Shown here one piece after another: positions 45,262 to 53,339 of a stretch of 64,000 nucleotides of DNA. Made by a program: the position numbers and the translations under genes. Position 1 is the stretch's first letter; each line of letters opens with the position of its first letter. Under the pieces are notes generated by a model that saw only the letters and a program-made list of their open reading frames with translations, did not search any database and had not been told where the DNA came from. The DNA comes from Natronococcus sp. CG52 (lineage in GTDB: Archaea; Halobacteriota; Halobacteria; Halobacteriales; Natrialbaceae), in the NCBI RefSeq assembly GCF_023913515.1, contig NZ_CP099391.1:868001-932000 (forward strand). The letters run 5' to 3'.

Positions 45262-47037
45262 TTAGGTCCAGGGGAGTAGGTCGGTCACCGCGCCGACGAC
45301 CGCAAGAACCACAACGCCGATGATCGCGACTCCGGCGAATGTGTCGCCTCCGAAGCCATCGCCACCGAAGGTCGGGAGTCCCCAACCATCCTCCTCCTCG
45401 TCGTCACCGTCGTCATCGTCATCATCTTCGTCTTCGTCATCAGTGATTTCGCCACGGCGTTCGTCAGACTCCTCAAGCGCCTGGATGAACGCGTCGGCGT
45501 CGTACGATTCGTACTCCGGTCCGCTCATGTCGATCGAATCGACTTCGTTTCCGTCAGCGTCCCACAGCGTCGTGACGGTGAACTCGCCCTCGAGCAGCCG
45601 AACCTCCTCGCCACCGCCGACGACGATGGACGGGTTTCCGGGGAGTTCGTCGATTCCCTCGTTCTCTCCGCCCGCCTCGTACGTCGATTCGTCAAGGACG
45701 GAAACGCGATCGTCGAACGTGACGTAGGTCGTATCCGCCTCGATTATCCCGCCGGGCGGAGATCGGGCGAACATTACGCCCTCGTACGTACTTCCGTCGA
45801 CTTCGACGGGTTCATACGTGATCGTTCCGTCCGGTTCCTCGGTTCGTTCGACGTCGTTGGCTCCGGTGAACTCGATCTCCATGCGGGATTGCAGATCGTC
45901 AGGGCCCTCGAGGTCGAGCAGGTGCCGGAGTGCGAGGGTCAACTCCTGCCCGGAGTCCTCGGCGTCGCCGGAAAGGTGCCGGACCATCCCCTCGGCGCCG
46001 CGGACGTCGTTCGGGTCGAGATCTCCCGCGTCCATCGCGGCGTACAGGTCGTCGGCGAGCCCGTCCGGGTAGGCGTCGCGAACTGTCTGCGCCTGCTGCT
46101 CGAACCGCTCGAAAACTTCCACGACGGGGCGGTAATCGTACACGTACTGGCTCTCGAGGCCGGACGTGGTGTTTTGGACCATGAAGTTACCGCTCCAATA
46201 GATGTCCATGCTCCCGCCGTCGTAGCTGGAGTACGTAACGAACTCGTTCGCGACGTCTGCTCCCTGCCAGTCGCCGAACGGTTCGAACTCCATGAGGTAG
46301 TCCTCGCTGTCGTAGTCGGTGTTGAGGATCATCGTCGCCGCGACGACTTCCTCCTGGGTTCCGTCGACGAGTTCGACGGTAGACGCGTGGGTATCTCCCG
46401 TCAAGCGCGATCCCTGATAGCTGCCGGCCATCTCGGCGTCGTCTGGAAGCCCGATGTGAAAGAACTCCTCGGGGATGTCCGCGTAGTCGTTGGCTGTCCC
46501 GGCGAGGTACGCCAACTCCGCCATGTGGGCGTTCGCCATCTGGAGCGTCTGATTCTGTTGGTGGGCGAAGTACTCGAGAATGGCGGCCTTCGCGTCGGCG
46601 TCGGCTTCCGTCGCCGTCTTTCCGTCCTCGTACGCGTTCGCGATCGCGTTTCGAGCGTCGAGGCTGGCGAGCGTCTCCGTGTCCTCGAGGTCGTTCTCCT
46701 TCGCCGTGATCTCGCGGAGCAGGCTGTCGTGAAGGGATTGGCCCGAGACGTGCAGGTCGTGCTCGATCTCCTCTACTGTCCCCTCTTCGTCGATCTCCGA
46801 ATCTGGATCGGCGAACCCGCACGAAACCGGAAACGCAAATCGAAGTTTCGAGTCACAGGTGCCCTCGAAACTGAAGTTGTCACCCAGTGCCCTTTCGGAG
46901 CCGAGCGTTACCCCCGCTGCTGAAGCCCCGGCTGCAACTGCCGTCGATTGAAGAATCTGCCGCCGCGACAGCGTGCATCCAGGTTCGACCTCGTGGGCTT
47001 TGGGCTGTGGGCTGCTACTGTCATCCGAAGCCGACAT
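45262..47037 (-). CDS. Virion spike (VP4-like) protein, Tat-exported
   Basis: A 591-residue protein. A twin-arginine signal, LSRRQILQS at residues 23-31, is followed by a hydrophobic stretch (TAVAAGASAAGV). The large ectodomain has helical segments (QNQTLQMANAHMAEL; RDAYPDGLADDLY) and beta-rich parts. Near the end an acidic run (EDEDDDDDDGDDEEE) precedes a C-terminal membrane helix (FAGVAIIGVVVLAVVGAV). Layout and size fit the pleolipovirus spike that gives receptor binding and fusion. A Tat rather than a Sec signal means it folds before export. Confidence 0.75.
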   Translation of the reverse strand: MSASDDSSSPQPKAHEVEPGCTLSRRQILQSTAVAAGASAAGVTLGSERALGDNFSFEGTCDSKLRFAFPVSCGFADPDSEIDEEGTVEEIEHDLHVSGQSLHDSLLREITAKENDLEDTETLASLDARNAIANAYEDGKTATEADADAKAAILEYFAHQQNQTLQMANAHMAELAYLAGTANDYADIPEEFFHIGLPDDAEMAGSYQGSRLTGDTHASTVELVDGTQEEVVAATMILNTDYDSEDYLMEFEPFGDWQGADVANEFVTYSSYDGGSMDIYWSGNFMVQNTTSGLESQYVYDYRPVVEVFERFEQQAQTVRDAYPDGLADDLYAAMDAGDLDPNDVRGAEGMVRHLSGDAEDSGQELTLALRHLLDLEGPDDLQSRMEIEFTGANDVERTEEPDGTITYEPVEVDGSTYEGVMFARSPPGGIIEADTTYVTFDDRVSVLDESTYEAGGENEGIDELPGNPSIVVGGGEEVRLLEGEFTVTTLWDADGNEVDSIDMSGPEYESYDADAFIQALEESDERRGEITDDEDEDDDDDDGDDEEEDGWGLPTFGGDGFGGDTFAGVAIIGVVVLAVVGAVTDLLPWT

Positions 47038-47600
47038 CAGCTACCCCTCCGTGCAGCGAGCGCCCCGGCCGACGCGATCGCCGCGATCGCCACCGCGACG
47101 CCGAAGCCAGGCGAAGCGTCCATCGTCTCGGTTCCGAACTGGGCGCCACCGATCGACTCGTCGTCAGCCGCGACGAACCCGCTCACGATGTGGTTCGCAT
47201 CGTGTTCGACCTCGATGATGGCGCGGTATTCGGTCTCCGGGTCCAGCTCGTCGTCGGTCGTCGTCCCGACGCTGTACTCGTTCGTGACGGTCTCGTTCGG
47301 CGATCCGATCACGGTGTCCTCGAGCACGGGAGTCTCGTCGATCTCCGAATCGTTGTATTCTGTCTCGTCGTAGATCGTGAGCTCCACCGTCTCGTTTCCG
47401 GTGTTCGTGAACTCCTCGGCGAACTCCAGATCCAACTCGACGTATTCGGTCTCGTTCGTCGTCTCGACTGTACTGTTACCGATTTCTTCCCATTCGGTCC
47501 CGTCGGTCTCTTCGGCCGCGCCGATCGCTGCGAAGCCGCCGACCGCGAGCGTCAGTAGTGCCAGTGCAACTGCCGCCGTCGTGATTTTCGAAAATTGCAT
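47037..47600 (-). CDS. Provirus surface protein with PGF-CTERM sorting signal
   Basis: A 187-residue protein. A Sec signal peptide (MQFSKITTAAVALALLTLAV) is followed by a Thr/Glu-rich ectodomain with several N-glycosylation sites (NST, NET). The C-terminus carries the PGF-CTERM signal: P164-G-F, a hydrophobic helix, then RR. Archaeosortase ArtA cuts there and a lipid is attached. This protein sits between the four-helix protein and the spike. The signal is read directly from the sequence; processing is inferred from the Haloferax ArtA system. Confidence 0.75.
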   Translation of the reverse strand: MQFSKITTAAVALALLTLAVGGFAAIGAAEETDGTEWEEIGNSTVETTNETEYVELDLEFAEEFTNTGNETVELTIYDETEYNDSEIDETPVLEDTVIGSPNETVTNEYSVGTTTDDELDPETEYRAIIEVEHDANHIVSGFVAADDESIGGAQFGTETMDASPGFGVAVAIAAIASAGALAARRGS

Positions 47601-47623
47601 TGTTGATGTCTCTCCGGTGAGTT

Positions 47624-48055
47624 TTACTTGTAAGCGATAACGTAGAACGCCGCCGCGTTCAGGATGACCGAGAACCAGCCGAGGTACCACATGGACTCCA
47701 TAGTGATCTGAACGGCCGGTACGAGCGCGCCGAGCACGTTCAGCAGCACGGCCAGAAGCACAACGACTGTCTCAACGTCGGTCCATTCCTCCGGCGTACT
47801 CTCGTTCGTGAGCCACGCCGTGATCAGCACCCCGATCGAGATGATGAAGGCGTACGTGATCTCCGTCCCGTGGGCGGCATAGAGCGCGTCGTTAAGCGAG
47901 ACGTTCAGCGGAGCGCTGAACTCGAGCGTGCCGACCGCGCCGATCGAGAACGACGCCAGGACGAACAGCGGAGCGAGCAGGCTGTCTGTAAGGTCGATAC
48001 CGTCTTCCCGACGTACTGAATCGGGAACGTATTTCGCTGGTAGGCTGAGTGCCAT
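47624..48055 (-). CDS. Pleolipovirus VP3-like internal membrane protein
   Basis: A 143-residue protein with four membrane helices (about 28-48, 62-82, 95-113, 118-140). This is the length and helix number of the VP3 protein lying on the inner face of the pleolipovirus membrane vesicle. It is the first gene of the minus-strand virion module. Sequence identity could not be measured here. Confidence 0.75.
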   Translation of the reverse strand: MALSLPAKYVPDSVRREDGIDLTDSLLAPLFVLASFSIGAVGTLEFSAPLNVSLNDALYAAHGTEITYAFIISIGVLITAWLTNESTPEEWTDVETVVVLLAVLLNVLGALVPAVQITMESMWYLGWFSVILNAAAFYVIAYK

Positions 48056-48164
48056 CCCCGCTGCCTGCTTTCCGCCGCGACGAAAGTGTCAGGAAAACCA
48101 CCGGGAACCATAGGGAAAGGAGATAGTCACCAAGTTTTATGGGAAGTGGGGTTGCCCGCCGTGT

Positions 48165-48350
48165 ATGGCACTGAACAAGTTACGCCAGTTGGACCAGGAT
48201 TCGGTCGGCGTCACGCTCCCGAAGGACGATATCCGCATCGAAGGACTGCTTGACGAGGATGGAACGCTCGAGGGTGATCACCACGTCCACATTCGGCACG
48301 TCGACGAAGGCGAATGGGCGCTCGAGCTCGTCGACCTAATCGACGTGTGA
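48165..48350 (+). CDS. Small AbrB-like protein
   Basis: A 61-residue protein with the pattern SVGVTLPKDDIRIEGLLDEDG, a swapped-hairpin AbrB-type strand set. Short proteins of this type are common in haloarchaea and their viruses. Probably DNA-binding. It is divergent from the VP3-like gene and could control the virion operon. Confidence 0.6.
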   Translation: MALNKLRQLDQDSVGVTLPKDDIRIEGLLDEDGTLEGDHHVHIRHVDEGEWALELVDLIDV

Positions 48351-48470
48351 GTGAGTTATTTCCGAAATTTACAGATACTCATTTCTAAGAAGGGAATCTT
48401 GTTCGAATCAGCTGCTATGTAGACCTGCGAACTGAACGGCACATTCACTTCCATTCAGACTGAAAACGAG

Positions 48471-48779
48471 TTATCGGTTTGCAATAGCAACTGCTAGTGC
48501 TTCTAATTCAGAATGACCATGATACCGTACTATGTCGCTTCTCTTGTCGTACTCAAGATATCCGACCTCTGCCAATCGAGGGAGCACTGAGTGGTACAAC
48601 TGTCCAGATACTTGTTCTCTGTCTCCATGTGCCTCTTTTTCGAGATGGTCAATGAGATCGGTGAGTTGTACAGTGTCTTCCGATGAATTCCGGAAATACG
48701 AGAGGATAGGACGACAGTGCTGAGTGGCACAGATAGTTAGCAGGTCGTTCGTCTCGTCAGCCTGTCGTGGGTTTCCCAT
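48471..48779 (-). CDS. Winged-helix regulator, DUF7344-like
   Basis: A 102-residue protein. After MGNPRQADETNDLLTIC it has a winged helix: QLTDLIDHLEKEAHGDREQ, then LYHSVLPRLAEVGYLEYDKRSDIVRYHG. This is the type found in many haloarchaeal proviruses. The start at MGNPRQ is chosen because the extended frame upstream has no similarity. A perfect palindrome at 48972-48986 lies upstream. Confidence 0.7.
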   Translation of the reverse strand: MGNPRQADETNDLLTICATQHCRPILSYFRNSSEDTVQLTDLIDHLEKEAHGDREQVSGQLYHSVLPRLAEVGYLEYDKRSDIVRYHGHSELEALAVAIANR

Positions 48780-49063
48780 TTTCGTGGTTCGCTTGTTGCA
48801 GCACACGTTTGGACTGGGTATGCGAACCACGTGAGAACTCACGGGAATGGACGACGGCACGCCGTCGTCAGAACGTCCACTGCGTATTAGAGCAGACGCA
48901 CACTATGTAATTTCGGGCGCTGTACTTTAGATAAGGGGGTGTCAATAATATAAGGGATTTGGTAGTATGTCTGTCAGTAACTGACAAGCGAACACTCGCT
49001 AAGTCTGTCTCCTGTACGTAACACGACTACCGAATCTAAATCAAATAAACAGACGCAGGAGTT
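48780..49063. other. Intergenic region with palindrome
   Basis: 284 bp without a gene, carrying the palindrome at 48972-48986 and promoter-like AT-rich DNA. Confidence 0.4.
48972..48986. promoter_or_regulatory. Perfect short palindrome, candidate operator
   Basis: tgtcagt-a-actgaca, 7-bp arms around a single base. It is about 190 bp upstream of the winged-helix regulator at 48471-48779 and just past the end of the 49064 gene. A binding site of one of the nearby regulators is possible. Confidence 0.35.
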
Positions 49064-49849
49064 TCACGTCACGACCCCGAGCGACCGTGCCGCATCCGCT
49101 GAAATGACGATGTACTTTTCGCGGAGTTCGACCCCTCCACCGGCGACGTCAGAAATCAGCTCAGCCAGGTTGGAGAGATAGGTTCGGTTCCGGTCCTCTC
49201 GAATCGTGAGCGTGTCTCTCCCTTCGTGTTCGACGGCCCTATTCTCGAGATAGGCGTACACGAACGTCTCCCGAACGTCGGCCGGTGCGTCCTCGAGGTA
49301 CGACGGGAGTTCGAGTCGCTGTTGGGCTTTGGGCCCGACTGGCGCACCGAGCACGGCGAGCACGCGCCCCAGAACGATCCCGTCCTCGGTCGGTCGAACT
49401 TCGTCGGCCCGGCCGTCGCGATCGTCGTCGATCTCGTAGTCGACGTTCGCGAGTTCGAGGGCGTCGAAGACGTGCGAATCCTCACCATGGTGATTGAGCG
49501 TAAACAACGCTCGGTAGTTCTCCTCTGCGATCGATCCGCCCGAGAAGACGTTCGCGACGAGCGCGTTCAGGCCGGTGAACTCCGGGTCGTCGTAATTGAC
49601 GTCGAGCCAGCCGTGGGCATGGGCGGCTTCGATCGCTCGGACCGAGTCGGGTGCGCCGCCGTCGTCGATCCAGGTCCGAAGTCGAGATCGCGGAAGGTCT
49701 AGGGCGCTCGCGGTCGCGCTGGATTTCGTGTCGTGTTTCGAGGCGTACCTGGTGGCCCGGCGGTACTGCTCGACCGCTTCCCAGGCGTCAGGGTAGGCCC
49801 CGCCGTCGTAGGTGCGCGCGAGTGCGCGGTCGGTTACGAAATCGGTCAT
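49064..49849 (-). CDS. Haloarchaeal HTH protein with possible LAGLIDADG-like C-terminal region
   Basis: A 261-residue protein. The N-terminal part contains a helix-turn-helix (KSSATASALDLPRSRLRTWI). The rest has two similar halves (LNALVANVFSGGSIAEENY and ETFVYAYLENRAVEHEG) that resemble a LAGLIDADG fold without its acidic pair, as in regulatory WhiA-type proteins. The start is at MTDFVTDRAL. It is very common in haloarchaeal genomes near mobile DNA. A regulatory role is inferred, with no direct evidence. Confidence 0.55.
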   Translation of the reverse strand: MTDFVTDRALARTYDGGAYPDAWEAVEQYRRATRYASKHDTKSSATASALDLPRSRLRTWIDDGGAPDSVRAIEAAHAHGWLDVNYDDPEFTGLNALVANVFSGGSIAEENYRALFTLNHHGEDSHVFDALELANVDYEIDDDRDGRADEVRPTEDGIVLGRVLAVLGAPVGPKAQQRLELPSYLEDAPADVRETFVYAYLENRAVEHEGRDTLTIREDRNRTYLSNLAELISDVAGGGVELREKYIVISADAARSLGVVT

Positions 49850-50172
49850 GCTCGAGTCGTGTAATTCCAGCAATATATTGGTTGCTTTCCGAACCTATTC
49901 CGGATAATCGCAAGCAGGGGTCGACTTCAAGACGGTGCTGTAGACCTTCTATCACTCACTGATTATCAGTTCTGAAAGTCTTATAGGATGTTTTGATATT
50001 CACGATACTATAAATATATATGCAAGCAGTTTCGTCGTAACTAATAGCACCAAACGGCGGAAGGATGGAAGGGCGCTGTGGGTTGGCTGACCCCAATCCC
50101 CACATACGCATGTCACGGGTCCAGACTCGAGACGATAATCCTTGCGACCGTTCATCGGTGCGGAAAACAACA
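49850..50172. other. AT-rich intergenic region before pilin
   Basis: 323 bp with no gene. It is AT-rich in the middle with a TATA-like run (actataaatatatatg) around 50004-50020. It probably holds divergent promoters. Confidence 0.4.
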
Positions 50173-50670
50173 ATGTTCGACAAACTCGGAAAGAAGCTCC
50201 TCGGAAACGAGGAGGAACGTGCTGTATCGCCAGTGATTGGCGTCATCCTTATGGTGGCCATCACTGTGATTCTCGCAGCTGTGATCGCTGCGTTCGTCCT
50301 GGATATGGGTGGTAGTCTTAACGAAGAAGCACAGGCAGGCGTTAATCTTGATGTCGACAGTAACGAACGCGACATTCAATCAACGTGGACTTCTCAAGGT
50401 AATTCTGATGAGATTGACGTAACTATTGAATATACGGTCATGGAGTCGGGAACTGAATCTGATCAGATAACGGTGAAAGAAACGATTAGCTCCGTTGGAA
50501 GCTCAGAAAGAGTTGATTGGGCCGCTCTAACTGATGATGCGGAACATTCCGAAATCACGGATAGCACTGATGTGACCGACGCTGAAGGCACTATTACTGC
50601 GACCGCATCCATCGATGGTGGTTCAAGTACGGTCGTGGCTACCGAGAGCTTCGAATTCGACGAGCCGTAA
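50173..50670 (+). CDS. Type IV pilin-like protein in the provirus
   Basis: A 165-residue protein. The N-terminus [29 protein letters not shown] is in pieces the archaeal class-III pilin pattern: a basic leader, then a processing site before AVSPVIGV and a hydrophobic helix ([19 protein letters not shown]). The C-terminal part is Ser/Thr/Glu-rich and probably beta-structured. PibD cleavage and assembly into a host pilus is likely. Its GC is lower than the neighbours. A pilin in a virus is unusual cargo. Confidence 0.8.
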   Translation: MFDKLGKKLLGNEEERAVSPVIGVILMVAITVILAAVIAAFVLDMGGSLNEEAQAGVNLDVDSNERDIQSTWTSQGNSDEIDVTIEYTVMESGTESDQITVKETISSVGSSERVDWAALTDDAEHSEITDSTDVTDAEGTITATASIDGGSSTVVATESFEFDEP

Positions 50671-50724
50671 CTGAATAGTCTTTCAATCACTCGTTTTCGC
50701 GCTCTAACTACAAGATTAGGGAGT

Positions 50725-50997
50725 CTACAGCTGCAGATCTTCAGAATTTAACTCGCCTAAGAGATATGCTTGGCCATGGTCAGTGATTTGGTAAAGTCCA
50801 CGATCTTCATCGTAGTATTCTACGAGGTTTCCCTCTTGGAGTGCTCGAAGCCGACGCCGAACATGAGAGATCTTGTAGTCAATGTTTGCCTCGACGGTGG
50901 TCGGGTTCGCCACAAGTGGTTCGTTTCCTTCGTTCAGTAAGAACTCGAGGATTGCATCGTCAGCTCGCGTCATCCAGTCCACCCGTGGCCGTCGCAT
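50725..50997 (-). CDS. PhiH1-repressor-like winged-helix protein
   Basis: A 90-residue protein with the pattern MRRPRVDWMTRADDAILEFL, then PTTVEANIDYKISHVRRRLRAL and a wing YDEDRGLYQITDHGQAYLLGE. This is the classical haloarchaeal virus repressor type. The start at 50997 begins the conserved region; in-frame starts further upstream (51078, 51198) are possible. The perfect palindrome at 51071-51092 is a candidate operator. Confidence 0.75.
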   Translation of the reverse strand: MRRPRVDWMTRADDAILEFLLNEGNEPLVANPTTVEANIDYKISHVRRRLRALQEGNLVEYYDEDRGLYQITDHGQAYLLGELNSEDLQL

Positions 50998-51070
50998 TCG
51001 AGTAGCAAGACACACAGCACCGTGATAGCTGTCGTGATACCGTAGCGTATCAGCATCGTTCACATCTCTA

Positions 51071-51092
51071 TAGTGCATTGTTTGATGCACTA
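51071..51092. promoter_or_regulatory. Perfect palindrome by the repressor, candidate operator
   Basis: tagtgcat-tgtttg-atgcacta, 8-bp perfect inverted repeat with a 6-bp spacer. It lies about 75 bp upstream of the repressor start at 50997 and partly within an alternative start codon. Its position suits autoregulation. Confidence 0.55.
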
Positions 51093-51328
51093 GATTGAAG
51101 TACCCGCCGTTCCTCGGTGAGCGCAACGGAAGCCAGACGGACCCGCCGGTACCCGGTCGGGTCCTCGAGAAAACACGCGGACCCGGTGTTAGGGGCACCG
51201 GCCCGCCTGGCTCCCGTATCTAAGGTACGGAAGCATGACAGCAAATGATCCCGCGGGGAATAAAGACCCCGCTCGAGCGCATCGATCGGCCCGGTGCCCA
51301 CGGCCCACGAGAGGTTCGGAAGCCGGGT

Positions 51329-51413
51329 TCGGAAACATCGGAAACGGCGGAGTCCCGCCGAGACCGGTCTACGGACGTGTTATTCACGATATTCTGAGTT
51401 TCGGAAACATCGG
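51329..51413. repeat. Direct repeat tcggaaacatcgg, two copies
   Basis: Identical 13-bp copies at 51329-51341 and 51401-51413. They lie upstream of the zinc-ribbon and integrase genes. Arm-type sites for the integrase or regulator sites are both possible; the second is followed by taccgat. Confidence 0.4.
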
Positions 51414-51544
51414 TACCGATGCTCTGACCATTAAGACGGCTGACTCGAGAGGGTATATTACGCCGACGGACAGCAGCCGCACGCGCCCCAGCTCCTACAC
51501 TACGGCGCGTGCGGTTCGTCCGCGGTCCCAAGACTACTGAGACC

Positions 51545-51760
51545 ATGACAAGCGAGACACGCAACCACGGTAAACGTACTGGATACTGTACTGAAAGCGA
51601 GAGTTTCACCCTCGTCGGTAGCTGCGACGTGCCGACGTGTGACGGCCCCGCCAGGAAAATCACCCCGGAGGGATACGTCTGCGACGCCTGTGCATCGGCG
51701 GTCACCGCCGAGTACGGACGGGTTCGCGATCGAGATCTCGAGGCTGCAGGTGAACGATGA
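51545..51760 (+). CDS. Small zinc-ribbon protein, integrase partner
   Basis: A 71-residue protein with the pattern SCDVPTCDGPARKITPEGYVCDAC, giving four cysteines spaced as a zinc ribbon. Its stop overlaps the integrase start (ATGA). In SNJ2-type viruses small proteins coupled to the integrase aid recombination; a similar role is inferred here from position. Confidence 0.7.
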   Translation: MTSETRNHGKRTGYCTESESFTLVGSCDVPTCDGPARKITPEGYVCDACASAVTAEYGRVRDRDLEAAGER

Positions 51761-52767
51761 GCCAGGACCTCGAGCCGATCACTCCCGCGGAAGCGGTGAA
51801 CCTCTACATAAATCACCGCGAGCCGGAACTTTCGGACAAGAGTCTCCAGAATCACCGTTACCGGCTGAACTCGTTCGTCGACTGGTGCCAGGAAACCGGC
51901 GTCGAGAATCTGAACGATCTCTCGGGTCGAGATCTGCACCGGTTTCGAACCGCGCGCCGAGATGAGGGTATTGCGAAGGTCACGCTTCGCGGCCAACTGG
52001 CAACGCTTCGCGTGTTCCTCGAGTTCTGCGCGTCGATCGACGCCGTCGAGTCGGGAATGCGCGAACGCGTGTTACTCCCCGAGGTCGGCGCCGACGAGGA
52101 ATCGAAAGACGAGAAACTCGACGAAGAACGCGCAACCGAGTTACTCGACTATCTCAACCGGTTCGCGTACGCCTCTCGCGAGCACGTGATCGTTGCGATC
52201 CTCTGGCACACCGGAATTCGACTCGGGAGCCTCCGCGCGTTCGATCGCGGCGACTTCGACGCCGACGAACAGTGCCTGGATCTCGCCCACCGACCAGAGA
52301 CCGACACGCCGCTGAAAAACGGCACCGCTGCCGGGCGGTCGATCGCCGTCGGTGAAGAGTTCTGCCAAGTCATTCAGGACTACATCGATACGCACCGCCA
52401 CGACGTCACCGACAAGTACGGTCGACACCCGTTGATAACCAGTTCCCAGGGCCGGCTTTCTTCGACGGCGATCCGGCGGGCGATCTACAAGACGACGCGG
52501 CCGTGTCTCCATAGCGAGTGTCCGCACAATCGCGAGCGAGAGAACTGTGAGGCGATGCTCCACGATCAGGCGAGCCAGTGTCCGAGTTCGAGGTCTCCCC
52601 ACGGTCTTCGCCGTGGTTCGATTACCAGCCACCTCCGCGACGGGACGCCGGAGGAGATCGTCACGGACCGGATGAACGTCTCCGGTGACGTCCTCGACCA
52701 GCACTACGACCGACGCACAGAGCGCGAGAAAATGCAGCTCCGACGCCAGTTTATCTCCGACGCATGA
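51757..52767 (+). CDS. int: Site-specific tyrosine integrase (SNJ2-type)
   Basis: A 336-residue recombinase. An N-terminal SAM-like core-binding domain (SDKSLQNHRYRLNSFVDW) precedes the catalytic domain with Arg in HTGIRLGSLR, HGLRRGS for H-x-x-R, and the nucleophile Tyr in DQHYDRRT. A cysteine-rich stretch between them (CLHSECPH, NCEAML, SQC) may bind zinc. The gene ends 114 bp before the right att core, as expected for an integrated element. It appears intact. Confidence 0.92.
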   Translation: MSQDLEPITPAEAVNLYINHREPELSDKSLQNHRYRLNSFVDWCQETGVENLNDLSGRDLHRFRTARRDEGIAKVTLRGQLATLRVFLEFCASIDAVESGMRERVLLPEVGADEESKDEKLDEERATELLDYLNRFAYASREHVIVAILWHTGIRLGSLRAFDRGDFDADEQCLDLAHRPETDTPLKNGTAAGRSIAVGEEFCQVIQDYIDTHRHDVTDKYGRHPLITSSQGRLSSTAIRRAIYKTTRPCLHSECPHNRERENCEAMLHDQASQCPSSRSPHGLRRGSITSHLRDGTPEEIVTDRMNVSGDVLDQHYDRRTEREKMQLRRQFISDA

Positions 52768-52881
52768 TGACCGAATACGCCACGTTCCGACCGCACACGA
52801 ATCGTATCGCCGAAACCGCTACTGAGTCCGTTCAGAAAGTGAACGAACCCTCGTATTCCGCACCCGGCGCGGGGGTGCCAC

Positions 52882-52895
52882 CCCGGCGAGTCCAT
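52882..52895 (+). repeat. attR core (14 bp)
   Basis: cccggcgagtccat, identical to the core inside tRNA-Ala at 35273-35286. The bases before it (gccac) form a small hairpin with ggggtg upstream, and the tRNA body is absent, so this is the displaced half of the site. Confidence 0.85.
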
Positions 52896-52975
52896 GATTC
52901 TTGCGCGGCTCACAAATTCGTGAGCAGCGCGAATCGTCGTCGAAGGAGGGATTCGTAGCCCTGGAAGTCGCGGTT

Positions 52976-53024
52976 CGAAAGACGCGTAACGTCTTTCGTC
53001 ACTGAGCGGGATCGAAGATCCCGC
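52976..53024. repeat. Two perfect hairpins past attR
   Basis: cgaaagacg-cgtaa-cgtctttcg at 52976-52998 and gcgggatc-gaa-gatcccgc at 53006-53024. Both have perfect stems of 9 and 8 bp. They resemble the hairpins at 6420-6508 in size, though not in sequence. Confidence 0.6.
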
Positions 53025-53083
53025 GAGGTACGCGAACCCGAAGGGTCCGCTTGATCACGAGAGAGCGAAGCGAATGATCGTCT

Positions 53084-53110
53084 TCCTTCGGGTTCAAATC
53101 CGACAAGTCC
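53084..53110 (+). other. tRNA 3'-end fragment, possible old integration scar
   Basis: The segment cttcgggttcaaatccgaca followed by agtcc has the T-loop gttcaaatc, a T-stem and an acceptor-like 3' end, but no tRNA body precedes it. It is unlike the neighbouring tRNA-Ala in the stem. It could be left by an older element that used a different tRNA gene. Confidence 0.45.
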
Positions 53111-53339
53111 TTTCACTCCCGTTCGTTCCGTTCACTCCAGTCCACTCGAATTTCTGCCGTAGTACGGTTCTATACCGCAAAACGGGCCTCGGGCCGACCG
53201 AATTCGCTACGTTCAGACTGGCGACTGCCCTCTCGCGGAAAGCGCTCGGCAGACGTCCGAACGCGGAGTAGCGTCTGCCCCCGTTTTTCTGAACGGACGG
53301 ATGTAGGTAGCGCGAACGGCCGCCGGCTTCGACTGTCGG

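Larger units (their letters stand above)
50998..51544. other. Repressor-integrase intergenic region with repeats
   Basis: 547 bp with no protein-like frame. It has the palindrome at 51071-51092 and two identical 13-bp repeats (tcggaaacatcgg, 51329-51341 and 51401-51413) 72 bp apart. It may hold the divergent promoters and arm-type sites of the integrase. Confidence 0.5.
35273..52895. mobile_element. Integrated betapleolipovirus-type provirus, ~17.6 kb
   Basis: The limits are two copies of the 14-bp core cccggcgagtccat, one inside tRNA-Ala and one at 52882-52895, with the integrase gene beside the right copy. Inside is a minus-strand virion module in the betapleolipovirus order (four-helix protein, surface proteins, Tat spike, membrane proteins, ATPase), a plus-strand early operon, and regulators. 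The size and contents resemble temperate SNJ2-type viruses, but this element uses a tRNA-Ala site, and an AT-rich HEPN gene is inserted as cargo. All virion genes look intact. Confidence 0.85.
52768..53339. other. attR flank with hairpins and tRNA fragment
   Basis: 572 bp without a convincing gene. It contains the attR core (52882-52895), two perfect hairpins (52976-52998 and 53006-53024), and a tRNA 3'-end fragment at 53084-53110. The rest, 53111-53339, shows nothing clear. Confidence 0.6.

Noticed and set aside
51235-51540. Plus-strand frame before the zinc-ribbon gene
   Set aside because: Low-acid, Arg/Ser-rich, no family, and it spans the direct repeats.
52768-53339. Possible second complete tRNA gene past attR
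   Set aside because: Only the T arm and acceptor-like end are present; the D and anticodon arms are missing.
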